Assembly (NCBI GenBank): GCA_031409955.1
Contig: JANNYF010000301.1
Span: forward strand, 19,867 to 83,866
Length of the DNA: 64,000 nt
Reading direction: 5' to 3'
Source: JAFDVL01 sp031409955
GTDB taxonomy: Bacteria; Acidobacteriota; Blastocatellia; RBC074
Every line of letters starts with the position of its first letter. The first letter of the stretch is position 1. The notes beneath the pieces were generated by a model. That model was not told the origin of the DNA. It worked only from the letters and a program-made list of their open reading frames with translations, and searched no databases. Shown in pieces: positions 34,446 through 42,382 of the stretch. The position numbers and the translations under genes are program-made.

Positions 34446-34639
34446 CGTCGCAGCGCGACGCTTGAGTTTAGCCGTGCGGTTTCAACCCACGGTAGTCAGG
34501 CATTTATAGCCCTCGTCGCGTCAGCGACGATTGAATTTGAGCGTCTAGATTCAGGTGTCGCTAATGCGACACGGAAATCATTTCCATCCGTTCCGTGGGT
34601 TGAAACCGCACGGCTAAAGTCAGCCGTCGCGCTGCGACG
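34446..34639. repeat. 194-bp compound palindrome between the CHAT and DUF900 genes
   Basis: Arms 34446-34492 and 34593-34639 are long inverted repeats sharing TTTAGCCGTGCGGTTTCAAC and GTCGCAGCGCGAC-type ends. Two smaller hairpins lie inside (34514-34529, CGTCGCGTCAGCGACG; 34555-34572, GTGTCGCTAATGCGACAC). It resembles a non-autonomous mobile palindrome. No coding capacity. Confidence 0.85.
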
Positions 34640-34664
34640 AAGAGGTGGCAAGCGGGCTTTCATT

Positions 34665-37600
34665 TCACTCAGGCGACTCGCTTGCATGACCAATCGCCTG
34701 TTGCCGCACCTGTTCCAGCAACTCATCCACCGCCACCTGCAATTCGTCCACGTCCACCTGCCGCCCACGCAGCCAGCGCGCCAGCGGATCGAACGCCGGG
34801 GCGGCCAGCAAGTCCGCCACGCGCGGCACGGCCAGCGGCGTCCCAGCTTCGTGGGCGCGGCGGAAGCGGATGGCGTAATTGCTCAGCGAATTCTGCATAT
34901 CCTGCCCCAGTTCTGCGACACGGCGGTAAATGAGCGCGGCCAGCCGGTGGCACGGGGCTTCGGCCAGCGCGGCGGGGGTGTCACTGCCGTCGAGGTAAAT
35001 GGCCAGGTTCTCGTGCGAGATGGCGCGGTCGCTGGGATCGGGCAATTGCTCGCAGAGAGCGAGGGTGCGGCGCTGCTGCTTGACGGCCTGGGCCACATCA
35101 CCTTGTTTACTAAACAGGTCGGCGAGGGAGCCGAGCGCTTTAGCGCTCCTGGCAGAGTCGTGCTGGAAGACCTGCAAGCAGGTTTCCAACTCCGCCTGCG
35201 CCTCGCCGAAGCGGCCCAGATTGCCGAGCACGTTGGCGCGGTTCATCCGATGTCCGGCAACGCTTTCCGCCGGGCTTTTCAGCGCGTGCTCCACTTCCAG
35301 AATTTCATCAATACGACGTAGTGCGGATTCCCAGTCTTTCAGGGCAAAATGAGCTTTTCTGGCGATGTCGAGCGCACCGATGATCGCGCGGGCGAGGAAG
35401 GCAGGATCAGGTGCTTCGGGGACGCACTGGCCTGCGCGGTGTTGCCGCCACCAAGTCTCCACCCTTGCCAGCCGCGCCTCCACTTGCGGCAGCGCCTCGG
35501 CGACTTGTCCTCCCATAATCTCGATGCGCAATGCTTCCAGTTCGCAGATGATGACATCAACGGCGGGACTGCCCGCTTTTTTCTTGGCCTCGGCACTTTC
35601 AAGCTGCCGCTGGTGCGCAGCGTCGAGGTTGCTAACATAACGAAGAGCAGTTGCCCAGTTGCCTGTAGTTGCTGCGAGATCTGCCCAGTCCGATTGCGCG
35701 TTTGCGCTTTCAGCCGGGGCCAATTCAGCAGAGACGCGAGCTTGGGCGGCGGCTTGTTCATAAAAGGGCAGGCTGGCATCGGGGCGGCCACTAAGAGCAA
35801 GAGCATCGGCGAGTGTGCCGAGACATCGCCAGCGCAGTTGGCCTTCGGGCGCGCTCTCAGCGGCGGCTTGCAGGTGCGGGATCAGTGCCGCAAGCAAGCG
35901 GGGATCGCGGGTGCTAGTGACAACGCCGCTGGCGAATTCGCCCAGCCGCTCATACGCCTCCGCCTGCACGCAATAGACCAACGCGCGGCTGCCCGCTGAC
36001 AAGGCGGCGGTCATGCTGTACATCTGCTGCGACTTGAATAACGCCGCCAAGCGGTCGGCGTACGACAGCCGGATGTCGTTTTCGGTCAGGCCGTCGCGCT
36101 CGTGTGGATAGTCGTTCATCCGTGCGCGGATGCGTTCACGCACCAGTTCGTGACAGGTCAGCGTCTGGTTGTCATCTTTGGTGACGAGGCCGACGGAGAT
36201 GAGTGCGGGGAGGTGGTCGGTAGCTGGTGGTCGGTGGTCGGTTGTTGGCGGCGGAAGCGCGTCCAACATTGCGCGATACTCTGGCGGTATCGCTTTCAAT
36301 TGTTCCTGAACGTGCGGCGGCAGTTGCGGCAGCATTTCGAGCATCTGTTTGATTTGCCGAAGCTGCTTTGTTTGTTCGCTTTCTTCGCCGCTCCATACCT
36401 CTTGCAACAGGCTGAGTTCGATGGGTTTATTGGCGACGGCGATCATCCACAACAGGCGGCGCGCGTCGAGGCTGGCTTGCTGAATAAGTAGGTCGTTTGA
36501 AATGATTAGTGCATCCTCTAAGTAATCCAGTTCCTTCACGTCACCGGGCGTTGTGGCGAACAGTTCGGGCAGTCGGGCGAAATCTTTAGTTTGTTCCAGC
36601 GTGTCGAGCGCCTGCAACAATTGATCGCGCAACGCCGCGCCGCCAACCGCCAACTTCGCCAAACGATCCATCAACAGCGGATGAAAGCGGCTGGCATTCA
36701 GCAACCGCATCGCCAGCACGCGCTCGTTCGTGTCGGAACTGAAAAACATCCGGCTCAACCCCGCGTGCTCGCGCAAATACAGAGCCGCTTCGCCCGCAGG
36801 CAACGGCCCCAGCAAGACCGCGTGACAACCCGCCCCGTCGAGCGCCGTCAGCGCATGGCGGCAGGTCAACCAAACCCGCGAACGCGAGCCAATGAGTTCT
36901 GTTGCCAACCGCGTCAGACAACGCTCCCACGCGGCATCCTGACAAGCCCAGCGCGGCGTGGCATCCGTAGCGTCTGCCTGCGGTTTCAGGTTCGTCTCGA
37001 AATTATCCAGCACCAGCAAAATGGCTTCGTCTTTCAGTGCGCGAATCAGGTTGCGTGTCAGCCGCTCGAAGCGTTCCGCGCCCGTGAATTCGGCACTGGC
37101 TTCGCGGCAAATCGCATCGGCGGGGTTCTGTTGGATGTGCTTATGATAGAGCTTCAATTCGCCGTTCAGCTTCATGTGAATGTCGCGCAACGTATTCTCA
37201 AAACTCAGCGCGTTCGGTTTGGCCTGATAGAGCAAGACCCAATCAAAGCGCGTTTGCCAGAGATCGAGCGCTTCGGCGGTCAGCGCCGTTTTGCCCATCC
37301 CGCCCAGACCTGTGATGACGGCGACGGGATGATCGTCAGCGCCGATGAATTGCGCGCCTAGCCCGGCCAGTTGCCACGTGCGCCCGACGAAATGTTCGTG
37401 CGCTGCTGTGGTCAATTCGGTGATCTGGTGCAAGTGCGGATCGCGCGGATTCAGCGCGGGGCTGCGACCATCTTCCCAACGCAAGCCCGGATGCTCTGCG
37501 CCGTAGAGCAGCGGCGTCGCGTGATCGCAGGCGGCGTAACGGCTTTGGTCGTTGGCAGCCAGCAACCGTTTGCGCGCCATCGTCAACGCAGCAGCGGCGG

Positions 37601-38678
37601 TTTTGGGTTGCGGCTGGGCGAGCAATAGGCGGTAAAACTCTACGGTCAAATCGCGGGCGTATTCATCGCCGACGGCATAGCGCATCGCTACGACCGCAGG
37701 CACGCCGCCCTGCAACAAGGCGTGCGCCGTGCCAGTGTAACCGGGTTGCTCGTCCACCGCGATGTCTTTGGTTTCTGCTGCATCGCGCGTATCGGGTTCT
37801 TTGCCCTCTACGGCGGCGGTGAAGTCGTTCCAGTTTTTTGGTACGATTTCGCCCGAATGGCACGCGCTGAGGAAAAACAGGCGCGGGATGAGGCCGGTAA
37901 ACTTGAACAGCCCAAGCAAGTCTTCGCCCGAAAGGTGATCGCTGCCGCCTTCCGCTTTGGCGAGTTCGAGCAAGTTCAAATGCCCGTGGCCGCTCCAATG
38001 GACGATGTGATACCCGCCGTTGCGTTCGATCTCATCGCGCAACCGTTCGCGCGTGACGCCGTGCGAGAGGAAGTGCGCTTCGATGCGGCGCGTCGGGTAG
38101 ATTTCTTTTTCAAACAGCCGCAACAATTCCTGCCGCTCCTTGCGCACCGCCAACGGGGTTGAGCCTTGCGCTTCGCCAAAGACAAACAGCACGCGCAAGG
38201 ATTCGTTCGCGTTGAAATCAAGCGGATGCGTCGCAGGTTCTTGCATCTCATGGACGACGCGCAGGAGCAGGTTGCGTTCGCCCAGCGTAGGTTTGTCGGC
38301 GGATGGGCGCGCAATCTCCCACGGCACGCGGGCGAGCGCGGCGGCGAGTTGGTTTTCTTCACCCGTCGCGCCGGGCAATTGAATGCGCAAGGTGCGCTGC
38401 GATTCCGAGGCGTAAAGCAGCTTGAAGATTTCCGCGCCCAGGACTTGCTCGGCGATGCACACGCCAAGCGCGGCGACGCTGGCAGCATCGTTCACCCCTT
38501 CGGCGTAAATACGCAAGTAATTGCGCAAATCGAAGAGTCCGCGTTGTTGCGATACGTCAATGGTTTTGAAATCGGTCAGGCGATACGCGAGTTGTGCGCC
38601 ATGCTGGTCGCGCAGTTCCAGTTCCGCCCGACGGTTGGGCGAATCAGCAGTAATAATGAGGTCAAGGTTGGCTTGCAT
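34665..38678 (-). CDS. CHAT protease - NB-ARC NTPase - TPR protein (STAND type)
   Basis: 1337 residues in three parts. (1) CHAT caspase-like protease, about 100-370, with the His in IVHWSGHGHLN (about 230) and the Cys in FFLSACHSGEIV (about 273), so the dyad is intact; QGGVPAVVAMRYAV closes the domain. (2) NB-ARC/STAND ATPase, about 430-800, with the Walker A motif GLGGMGKTAL (about 458), the Walker B motif ILLVLDNFE (about 553) and SRVWLTCR. (3) TPR-like helical sensor, about 850-1260 (ALSGRPDASLPFYEQAAAQA, LGNLGRFGEAQAELETCLQV). STAND proteins of this build sense a trigger and oligomerise; in bacteria several are antiphage. A heptamer array encodes PPPTTDHRPPATDHLP (about 811-822) at the NTPase-TPR junction. 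No signal peptide; cytoplasmic. Confidence 0.9.
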   Translation of the reverse strand: MQANLDLIITADSPNRRAELELRDQHGAQLAYRLTDFKTIDVSQQRGLFDLRNYLRIYAEGVNDAASVAALGVCIAEQVLGAEIFKLLYASESQRTLRIQLPGATGEENQLAAALARVPWEIARPSADKPTLGERNLLLRVVHEMQEPATHPLDFNANESLRVLFVFGEAQGSTPLAVRKERQELLRLFEKEIYPTRRIEAHFLSHGVTRERLRDEIERNGGYHIVHWSGHGHLNLLELAKAEGGSDHLSGEDLLGLFKFTGLIPRLFFLSACHSGEIVPKNWNDFTAAVEGKEPDTRDAAETKDIAVDEQPGYTGTAHALLQGGVPAVVAMRYAVGDEYARDLTVEFYRLLLAQPQPKTAAAALTMARKRLLAANDQSRYAACDHATPLLYGAEHPGLRWEDGRSPALNPRDPHLHQITELTTAAHEHFVGRTWQLAGLGAQFIGADDHPVAVITGLGGMGKTALTAEALDLWQTRFDWVLLYQAKPNALSFENTLRDIHMKLNGELKLYHKHIQQNPADAICREASAEFTGAERFERLTRNLIRALKDEAILLVLDNFETNLKPQADATDATPRWACQDAAWERCLTRLATELIGSRSRVWLTCRHALTALDGAGCHAVLLGPLPAGEAALYLREHAGLSRMFFSSDTNERVLAMRLLNASRFHPLLMDRLAKLAVGGAALRDQLLQALDTLEQTKDFARLPELFATTPGDVKELDYLEDALIISNDLLIQQASLDARRLLWMIAVANKPIELSLLQEVWSGEESEQTKQLRQIKQMLEMLPQLPPHVQEQLKAIPPEYRAMLDALPPPTTDHRPPATDHLPALISVGLVTKDDNQTLTCHELVRERIRARMNDYPHERDGLTENDIRLSYADRLAALFKSQQMYSMTAALSAGSRALVYCVQAEAYERLGEFASGVVTSTRDPRLLAALIPHLQAAAESAPEGQLRWRCLGTLADALALSGRPDASLPFYEQAAAQARVSAELAPAESANAQSDWADLAATTGNWATALRYVSNLDAAHQRQLESAEAKKKAGSPAVDVIICELEALRIEIMGGQVAEALPQVEARLARVETWWRQHRAGQCVPEAPDPAFLARAIIGALDIARKAHFALKDWESALRRIDEILEVEHALKSPAESVAGHRMNRANVLGNLGRFGEAQAELETCLQVFQHDSARSAKALGSLADLFSKQGDVAQAVKQQRRTLALCEQLPDPSDRAISHENLAIYLDGSDTPAALAEAPCHRLAALIYRRVAELGQDMQNSLSNYAIRFRRAHEAGTPLAVPRVADLLAAPAFDPLARWLRGRQVDVDELQVAVDELLEQVRQQAIGHASESPE
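36212..36246. repeat. GGTGGTC heptamer array inside the CHAT gene
   Basis: Five tandem GGTGGTC/GGTAGCT/GGTTGTT heptamers lie in frame within the coding sequence and encode PPTTDHRPPATDH. The unit is identical to that of the intergenic palindrome at 17443-17534. Confidence 0.8.
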
Positions 38679-38814
38679 AGACGGACATCTCGTAGACTTT
38701 CGTTTCTGCCTGTAAATGGCGCGTGCTTCTCATCGTATGGCGGCGACGGAAACTCAGTTAATTGCTGTTGGACGGGCGACAGTATACTGATTGTTTCCTC
38801 AAGTTCCATAACAA

Positions 38815-38847
38815 AAAAGCCGCAGAGAATGACTCTCTGCGGCTTTT
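38815..38847 (-). terminator. rho-independent terminator after the lipase gene
   Basis: 14-bp perfect arms AAAAGCCGCAGAGA and TCTCTGCGGCTTTT around a five-base loop, flanked by A and T runs on both sides. In the minus direction it ends in a U run 24 bases after the lipase stop. It separates the lipase transcript from the CHAT gene. Confidence 0.9.
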
Positions 38848-38870
38848 GGCTAAATAGATTTCGCTCGTGA

Positions 38871-39629
38871 TTATTGCCCAGCCAACCGCCTCGCAATTAT
38901 CGAATACACCGTCGGATTGAACGCCAGCCCAACGTGCGTCCCCGTGACTTCAAAGTTTTTCGCCGGGTCATCGGTGATGCAAACTTGCCAATCTACAATG
39001 CCGTCGGTTTTGGTGAAGATCGCGGTCTTTTTGACTTCGTGCGGGAAGTGATTGTGCATAGCCGTCACAGCGGGGCAATCGCAGTAGCCCGTGTAGCAAT
39101 CGGGTCGCTCGGCTTTCCGTTTGCTGTCACACATGATTTTTTCGCGCACGCGGTCGGCGGCTTGCAACACGAGAGGGTGCGAGCGAATGCCACGAATCGG
39201 CGAGCCTAATGTAGTGAGGGAAGCAATGGACGCAGGATGCAGGATGGTAGCGGCGCGTGACAGAACACCGCCTAAGCTGTGACCGATCAAATGCACTTTC
39301 TGGCCTGTTTCCTGCTGCGCCTTGAGGATCGTGGCGGACAACCGTTCGACCAAGGTATTCAAGCATTCCGCGTTCCAGCCGATATTCGACAGATAGGGTT
39401 TGTAGCCGATGCGTCGTAACCAAAAATTCATTTCGTACAAATAGTGATCTGTACCCATAAACCCCGGCACTAAAATCACCGCCGACTTGTCGCCGCGCGG
39501 CACGCCTAAACCGTAATAGACAGGTGAGGTTTTTAAGGCTAACCAATCAAGTCCGGCCAAAGCTTCGCGCCAAATGGGACGAGCGGTGGGGATTCTTTCA
39601 GCGTCAAACGTAGCGGCATTGGGGGACAT
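38871..39629 (-). CDS. cytoplasmic alpha/beta hydrolase (lipase/esterase family)
   Basis: 252 residues. Oxyanion strand VILVPGFMGTDHYLY; nucleophile elbow LIGHSLGGVLSR (Ser about 118); Asp in FTKTDGIVDW (about 211); His in GTHVGLAFN (about 236). A cysteine-rich loop (DCYTGYCDCP) is unusual. There is no signal peptide. AAGGAG is nine bases before the ATG. It follows the wax ester synthase gene by 155 bp on the same strand and is cut off from the CHAT gene by a strong terminator, so a role in storage-lipid turnover is the simplest reading. Confidence 0.85.
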   Translation of the reverse strand: MSPNAATFDAERIPTARPIWREALAGLDWLALKTSPVYYGLGVPRGDKSAVILVPGFMGTDHYLYEMNFWLRRIGYKPYLSNIGWNAECLNTLVERLSATILKAQQETGQKVHLIGHSLGGVLSRAATILHPASIASLTTLGSPIRGIRSHPLVLQAADRVREKIMCDSKRKAERPDCYTGYCDCPAVTAMHNHFPHEVKKTAIFTKTDGIVDWQVCITDDPAKNFEVTGTHVGLAFNPTVYSIIARRLAGQ

Positions 39630-39646
39630 AGTGGATGGCTCCTTTG

Positions 39647-39783
39647 GTTGCGCGAACTGTTAGTTTGCGTCGGTTCGATTATTGAAACCTGGTAGAAAGA
39701 GAGTGCTTTCGACCATTGAGAAAGGGGTAGTTAACTCTTCGGGCGCAGAGACAGAGATAACGTAAATGGGTCGTTTGCGCAAC
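39647..39783. repeat. partial GCGCAAACTGTTAGTTTGC family element
   Basis: The left arm at 39647-39669 is a full copy (GCGCGAACTGTTAGTTTGCG). The right arm is reduced to CGTTTGCGCAAC around 39772-39783, touching the end of the wax ester synthase gene. It fills the gap between that gene and the lipase gene. Confidence 0.6.
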
Positions 39784-39784
39784 A

Positions 39785-41284
39785 CTATTTCTTGCTGCGT
39801 GGCCGTGCGGTTTTGGTTGCCCCCTTTGAAGCGGAGGCCGCTTTCGCCTTCATTACCTGTGGCTTGATCTCTTCGACCCCGGCGGCGGCGCGTAGCTCAT
39901 AGAAAGATTCATATAAAAATTCACGCAACTTTTCGACATCCGGCATTGCATTCAAATCCGCCGTTAAGCCGAAATACAAATGCTGATCGTAGCTCATAAT
40001 CGCGCAGCCACAGCCCACCGCATAACCCACGGGAACGTATGGATAATACGCCGTCATCCGATGCCCCATCGCATAGAGCGGAACCTGCGGCCCCGGCACG
40101 TTCGTCGAAACGATGTTGTAAACCGGCAGCGGCAAATTCGATGGAGCCAGCGCGCCCAGCAAGGCTTGCACCGGCGCAGGCAAAATCCCCATCAACGCCG
40201 AGCCGAGATTCAGCCCTTCGGCAATGCGCCCACCTTTCATCGAAACCGTTTTCTGATTGACGTATTTGAAGCGCGCCACCGGGTCTTTCAAATCCAGCGG
40301 AATTTCTACGGGCAACATTGAGACGACGTTGCCGAGCGCCGTACGTTGATCTTCCTGTCGCATGCTGACCGGCACCATTACGCGCAAATTTCGTTCAGCA
40401 AGGGGCAAGTTGTGATGCTCGGCGTACCGCGACACGGCACCGGACAAGACCGTCAACACGACGTCATTGACGGTGCCACCAAGCGCGCCCCGCATCGCGC
40501 GGGCTTCGGCAAAGTTGAAGGTATTCCACACCAATTTGCGGTCGCCCGAACACGCACGATTGAACGGCAACGGATTCGCAGGCGAAGCCAGGCGCGGAAT
40601 TTCGGAGCTGATGTTTTGCATCGCTGTGCGCGAAACTTCGTTCGTCAACGCCTTCGTCAAATTCAGCAAGCCATTTTGAAACCCCATCCAGCTATTCATG
40701 CCTTCGGTCATGCTGCCAAGAATCGAATCAAAGAAACGCCGCGTCGGATCAGCTTGCGGCAGCTTTGGGCGGGCTTCCGGCTTGGGCGGAATCGGCGGAG
40801 GGGTCGGCGAAATGTCCAAAATGATTTTCAGCAACTCAACGCCGGACATCCCATCCACCATCGCGTGATGCACGCGCGCAACCATCGCCGTGTGCCCACC
40901 CTCCAACCCGTAGACCCAGTAAATATCCCAGAGCGGTTTGCTGCGATCCATCATCGGGGTCAGGATTTTGCCTGCGAGTTCGCTCAACTGGTCTTCGGTT
41001 CCGGGCGCATCTATTTGCACTTTGAAGACATGATTGCGAATGTCAAAGCGTTGATCGAATTCCCACGTCGGATGACCGAGATTGAACGGGTCAGGCGTGA
41101 CGACCTGTTGATAGCGCGGCAGCAAATGAATCTTCGCGTCAATCATCGCAACGAAATCGTCGAACGGCATTTCGCCGTCAAAGATGCTGACGCTGCCAAT
41201 GTGCATCGGGGCTTCTTTTTTCTCGAAGTAGAGGAAAGTGGAATCTACGGAAGAGAGGCGGTGATTTAGGATAGGCGTGGACAT
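39785..41284 (-). CDS. wax ester synthase / diacylglycerol acyltransferase
   Basis: Esterifies acyl-CoA to long-chain alcohols or diacylglycerol to make neutral lipid stores. 499 residues. The catalytic motif HHxxxDG is VHHAMVDGMSG (about 130-140), and the second family block is NDVVLTVLSGAVSRYAEHH. The C-terminal part has NVPGPQVPLYAMG and VGCGCAIMSYDQHLYFGLTA. GGAG is seven bases before ATG 41284. Basic tail TKTARPRSKK. It starts a probable lipid unit with the lipase. Confidence 0.93.
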   Translation of the reverse strand: MSTPILNHRLSSVDSTFLYFEKKEAPMHIGSVSIFDGEMPFDDFVAMIDAKIHLLPRYQQVVTPDPFNLGHPTWEFDQRFDIRNHVFKVQIDAPGTEDQLSELAGKILTPMMDRSKPLWDIYWVYGLEGGHTAMVARVHHAMVDGMSGVELLKIILDISPTPPPIPPKPEARPKLPQADPTRRFFDSILGSMTEGMNSWMGFQNGLLNLTKALTNEVSRTAMQNISSEIPRLASPANPLPFNRACSGDRKLVWNTFNFAEARAMRGALGGTVNDVVLTVLSGAVSRYAEHHNLPLAERNLRVMVPVSMRQEDQRTALGNVVSMLPVEIPLDLKDPVARFKYVNQKTVSMKGGRIAEGLNLGSALMGILPAPVQALLGALAPSNLPLPVYNIVSTNVPGPQVPLYAMGHRMTAYYPYVPVGYAVGCGCAIMSYDQHLYFGLTADLNAMPDVEKLREFLYESFYELRAAAGVEEIKPQVMKAKAASASKGATKTARPRSKK

Positions 41285-41304
41285 TGGATGACTCCGCAAT
41301 AAAG

Positions 41305-41811
41305 TTAGATGGGAAGTAGCGATAATTCTTCTGCGAACTTTTCAACCCACTCGCGCTGTTCAGTGGTTTCTGGCACAGGCAAGCCCCGTACAATGCTTAA
41401 TTGCGCAAAGGCTTCGTCGGGCGTCTGACCAAACAGCACCATCACGCAGGCTGTCACTAGGGACGCGCGACCAATACTTTGACGACAATGAATGCCGATG
41501 GTTTTGCCTTCCGTGAGTAGCCGTTGCAACTTGGTCAGGAGCGGCACAACAGACTGAGATGGTTTAGGAACGCTGCGGTCGGTAATGGGGAAAGAGAAAA
41601 AGAGCAGTCCCTGTTCCTGACAAGCTTCTTCTTCCAGTAATAAATCCAAATCAGCCGCCTCATCTGCTTCCAGCAACGAAACGATGACAGCCAGTCCCGC
41701 CTGCGACCAGGCCAACGCTTCGTCTTCCAACCAGTCGCCACCGCGCGGACGAGCCACAATCGCAAGGCTTCCGGGATATTTTTCCGTTGTCCAATAGACC
41801 TGAGCTTTCAT
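41305..41811 (-). CDS. dual-specificity / tyrosine-type protein phosphatase
   Basis: 168 residues. The P-loop is GIHCRQSIGRASLV (HCx5R; Cys about 110), with a general-acid Asp probably in FPITDRSVP (about 76). The small size and the lack of membrane or signal segments fit a cytoplasmic cysteine phosphatase. It lies between the ParB-like gene and the wax ester synthase on the same strand, ten and twenty bases from its neighbours, so it is likely cotranscribed; the substrate is unknown. Confidence 0.85.
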   Translation of the reverse strand: MKAQVYWTTEKYPGSLAIVARPRGGDWLEDEALAWSQAGLAVIVSLLEADEAADLDLLLEEEACQEQGLLFFSFPITDRSVPKPSQSVVPLLTKLQRLLTEGKTIGIHCRQSIGRASLVTACVMVLFGQTPDEAFAQLSIVRGLPVPETTEQREWVEKFAEELSLLPI

Positions 41812-41820
41812 ACGTTCAAC

Positions 41821-42057
41821 TCAAACAATTTCTCTGGGTAATTCATCTACGTTGATGCCACGTTCGCGCAAAATCTTGATCCGGTGATGCCCGTCCATTA
41901 TTGTGCCATCCGGCTTGGCTTTCAATGCGCCCACTTGACCAGGTCGCAGAGAGTCAACTAACTCTTCGGTCAAAAGTTTAGCATACTGTTCCAATTTGCT
42001 GAGGATCAGCGAACTGTCATCGTGTAATGGTTTGAGCGAGGGCAATTTCACAAGCAA
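41821..42057 (-). CDS. short ParB-like nuclease-domain protein
   Basis: 78 residues with the ParB/sulfiredoxin-fold signature MDGHHRIKILRERGINVDEL near the end, comparable to the GERR/DGHHR box of ParB N-terminal domains, but without the DNA-binding part. CTP- or ATP-binding residues cannot be assigned by eye. The start is uncertain (TTG 42057 or GTG 42051; no ribosome site). It is downstream of a YgiT-type zinc-finger gene with a 14-bp gap, an uncommon combination. Confidence 0.6.
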   Translation of the reverse strand: MLVKLPSLKPLHDDSSLILSKLEQYAKLLTEELVDSLRPGQVGALKAKPDGTIMDGHHRIKILRERGINVDELPREIV

Positions 42058-42071
42058 TAGTTGAGAAAGCG

Positions 42072-42299
42072 TCAGACGTATTCCGCGACGAGCTTTTCTT
42101 TGATCGCTGAATAGCGTTCAGGATGCGCACAGATTTCGTCAATCATCCGCGAGACTTTGGGTTCCAAGTAGACCATCCCGCAATGACGGCATTTCATCAT
42201 TGGAATATTTTCTATGATGACAGCGTTCGCGCCGCTGCCAAATAATTCGTCGCGTCGGATTACGACAACGGAAGAATTTTTACAGTGAACACAAATCAT
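42072..42299 (-). CDS. YgiT-type zinc-finger protein
   Basis: 75 residues from ATG 42299. MICVHCKNSS and MKCRHCGMVYLEP give the paired CxxC zinc site of the YgiT/MqsA N-terminal family. A C-terminal helix follows (MIDEICAHPERYSAIKEKLV). Such proteins are often antitoxins paired with an upstream DUF4258 or MqsR toxin, but here the upstream gene is a P450 fusion and no toxin was seen; the ParB-like gene follows. The longer frame to 42443 overlaps the P450 end and is not supported. Confidence 0.72.
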   Translation of the reverse strand: MICVHCKNSSVVVIRRDELFGSGANAVIIENIPMMKCRHCGMVYLEPKVSRMIDEICAHPERYSAIKEKLVAEYV

Positions 42300-42382
42300 A
42301 AGCTGATGATGCCAACATTGAGGTCGCGCGGGCGGCTCGCTACCGCTCGCAGTACCGTTCCAGAGCTTTGCGCCTAACGATA

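Noticed and set aside
38871..39629. Lipase as a third member of the CHAT module
   Set aside because: A strong terminator separates it from the CHAT gene, and it lies next to the wax ester synthase, which explains it better.
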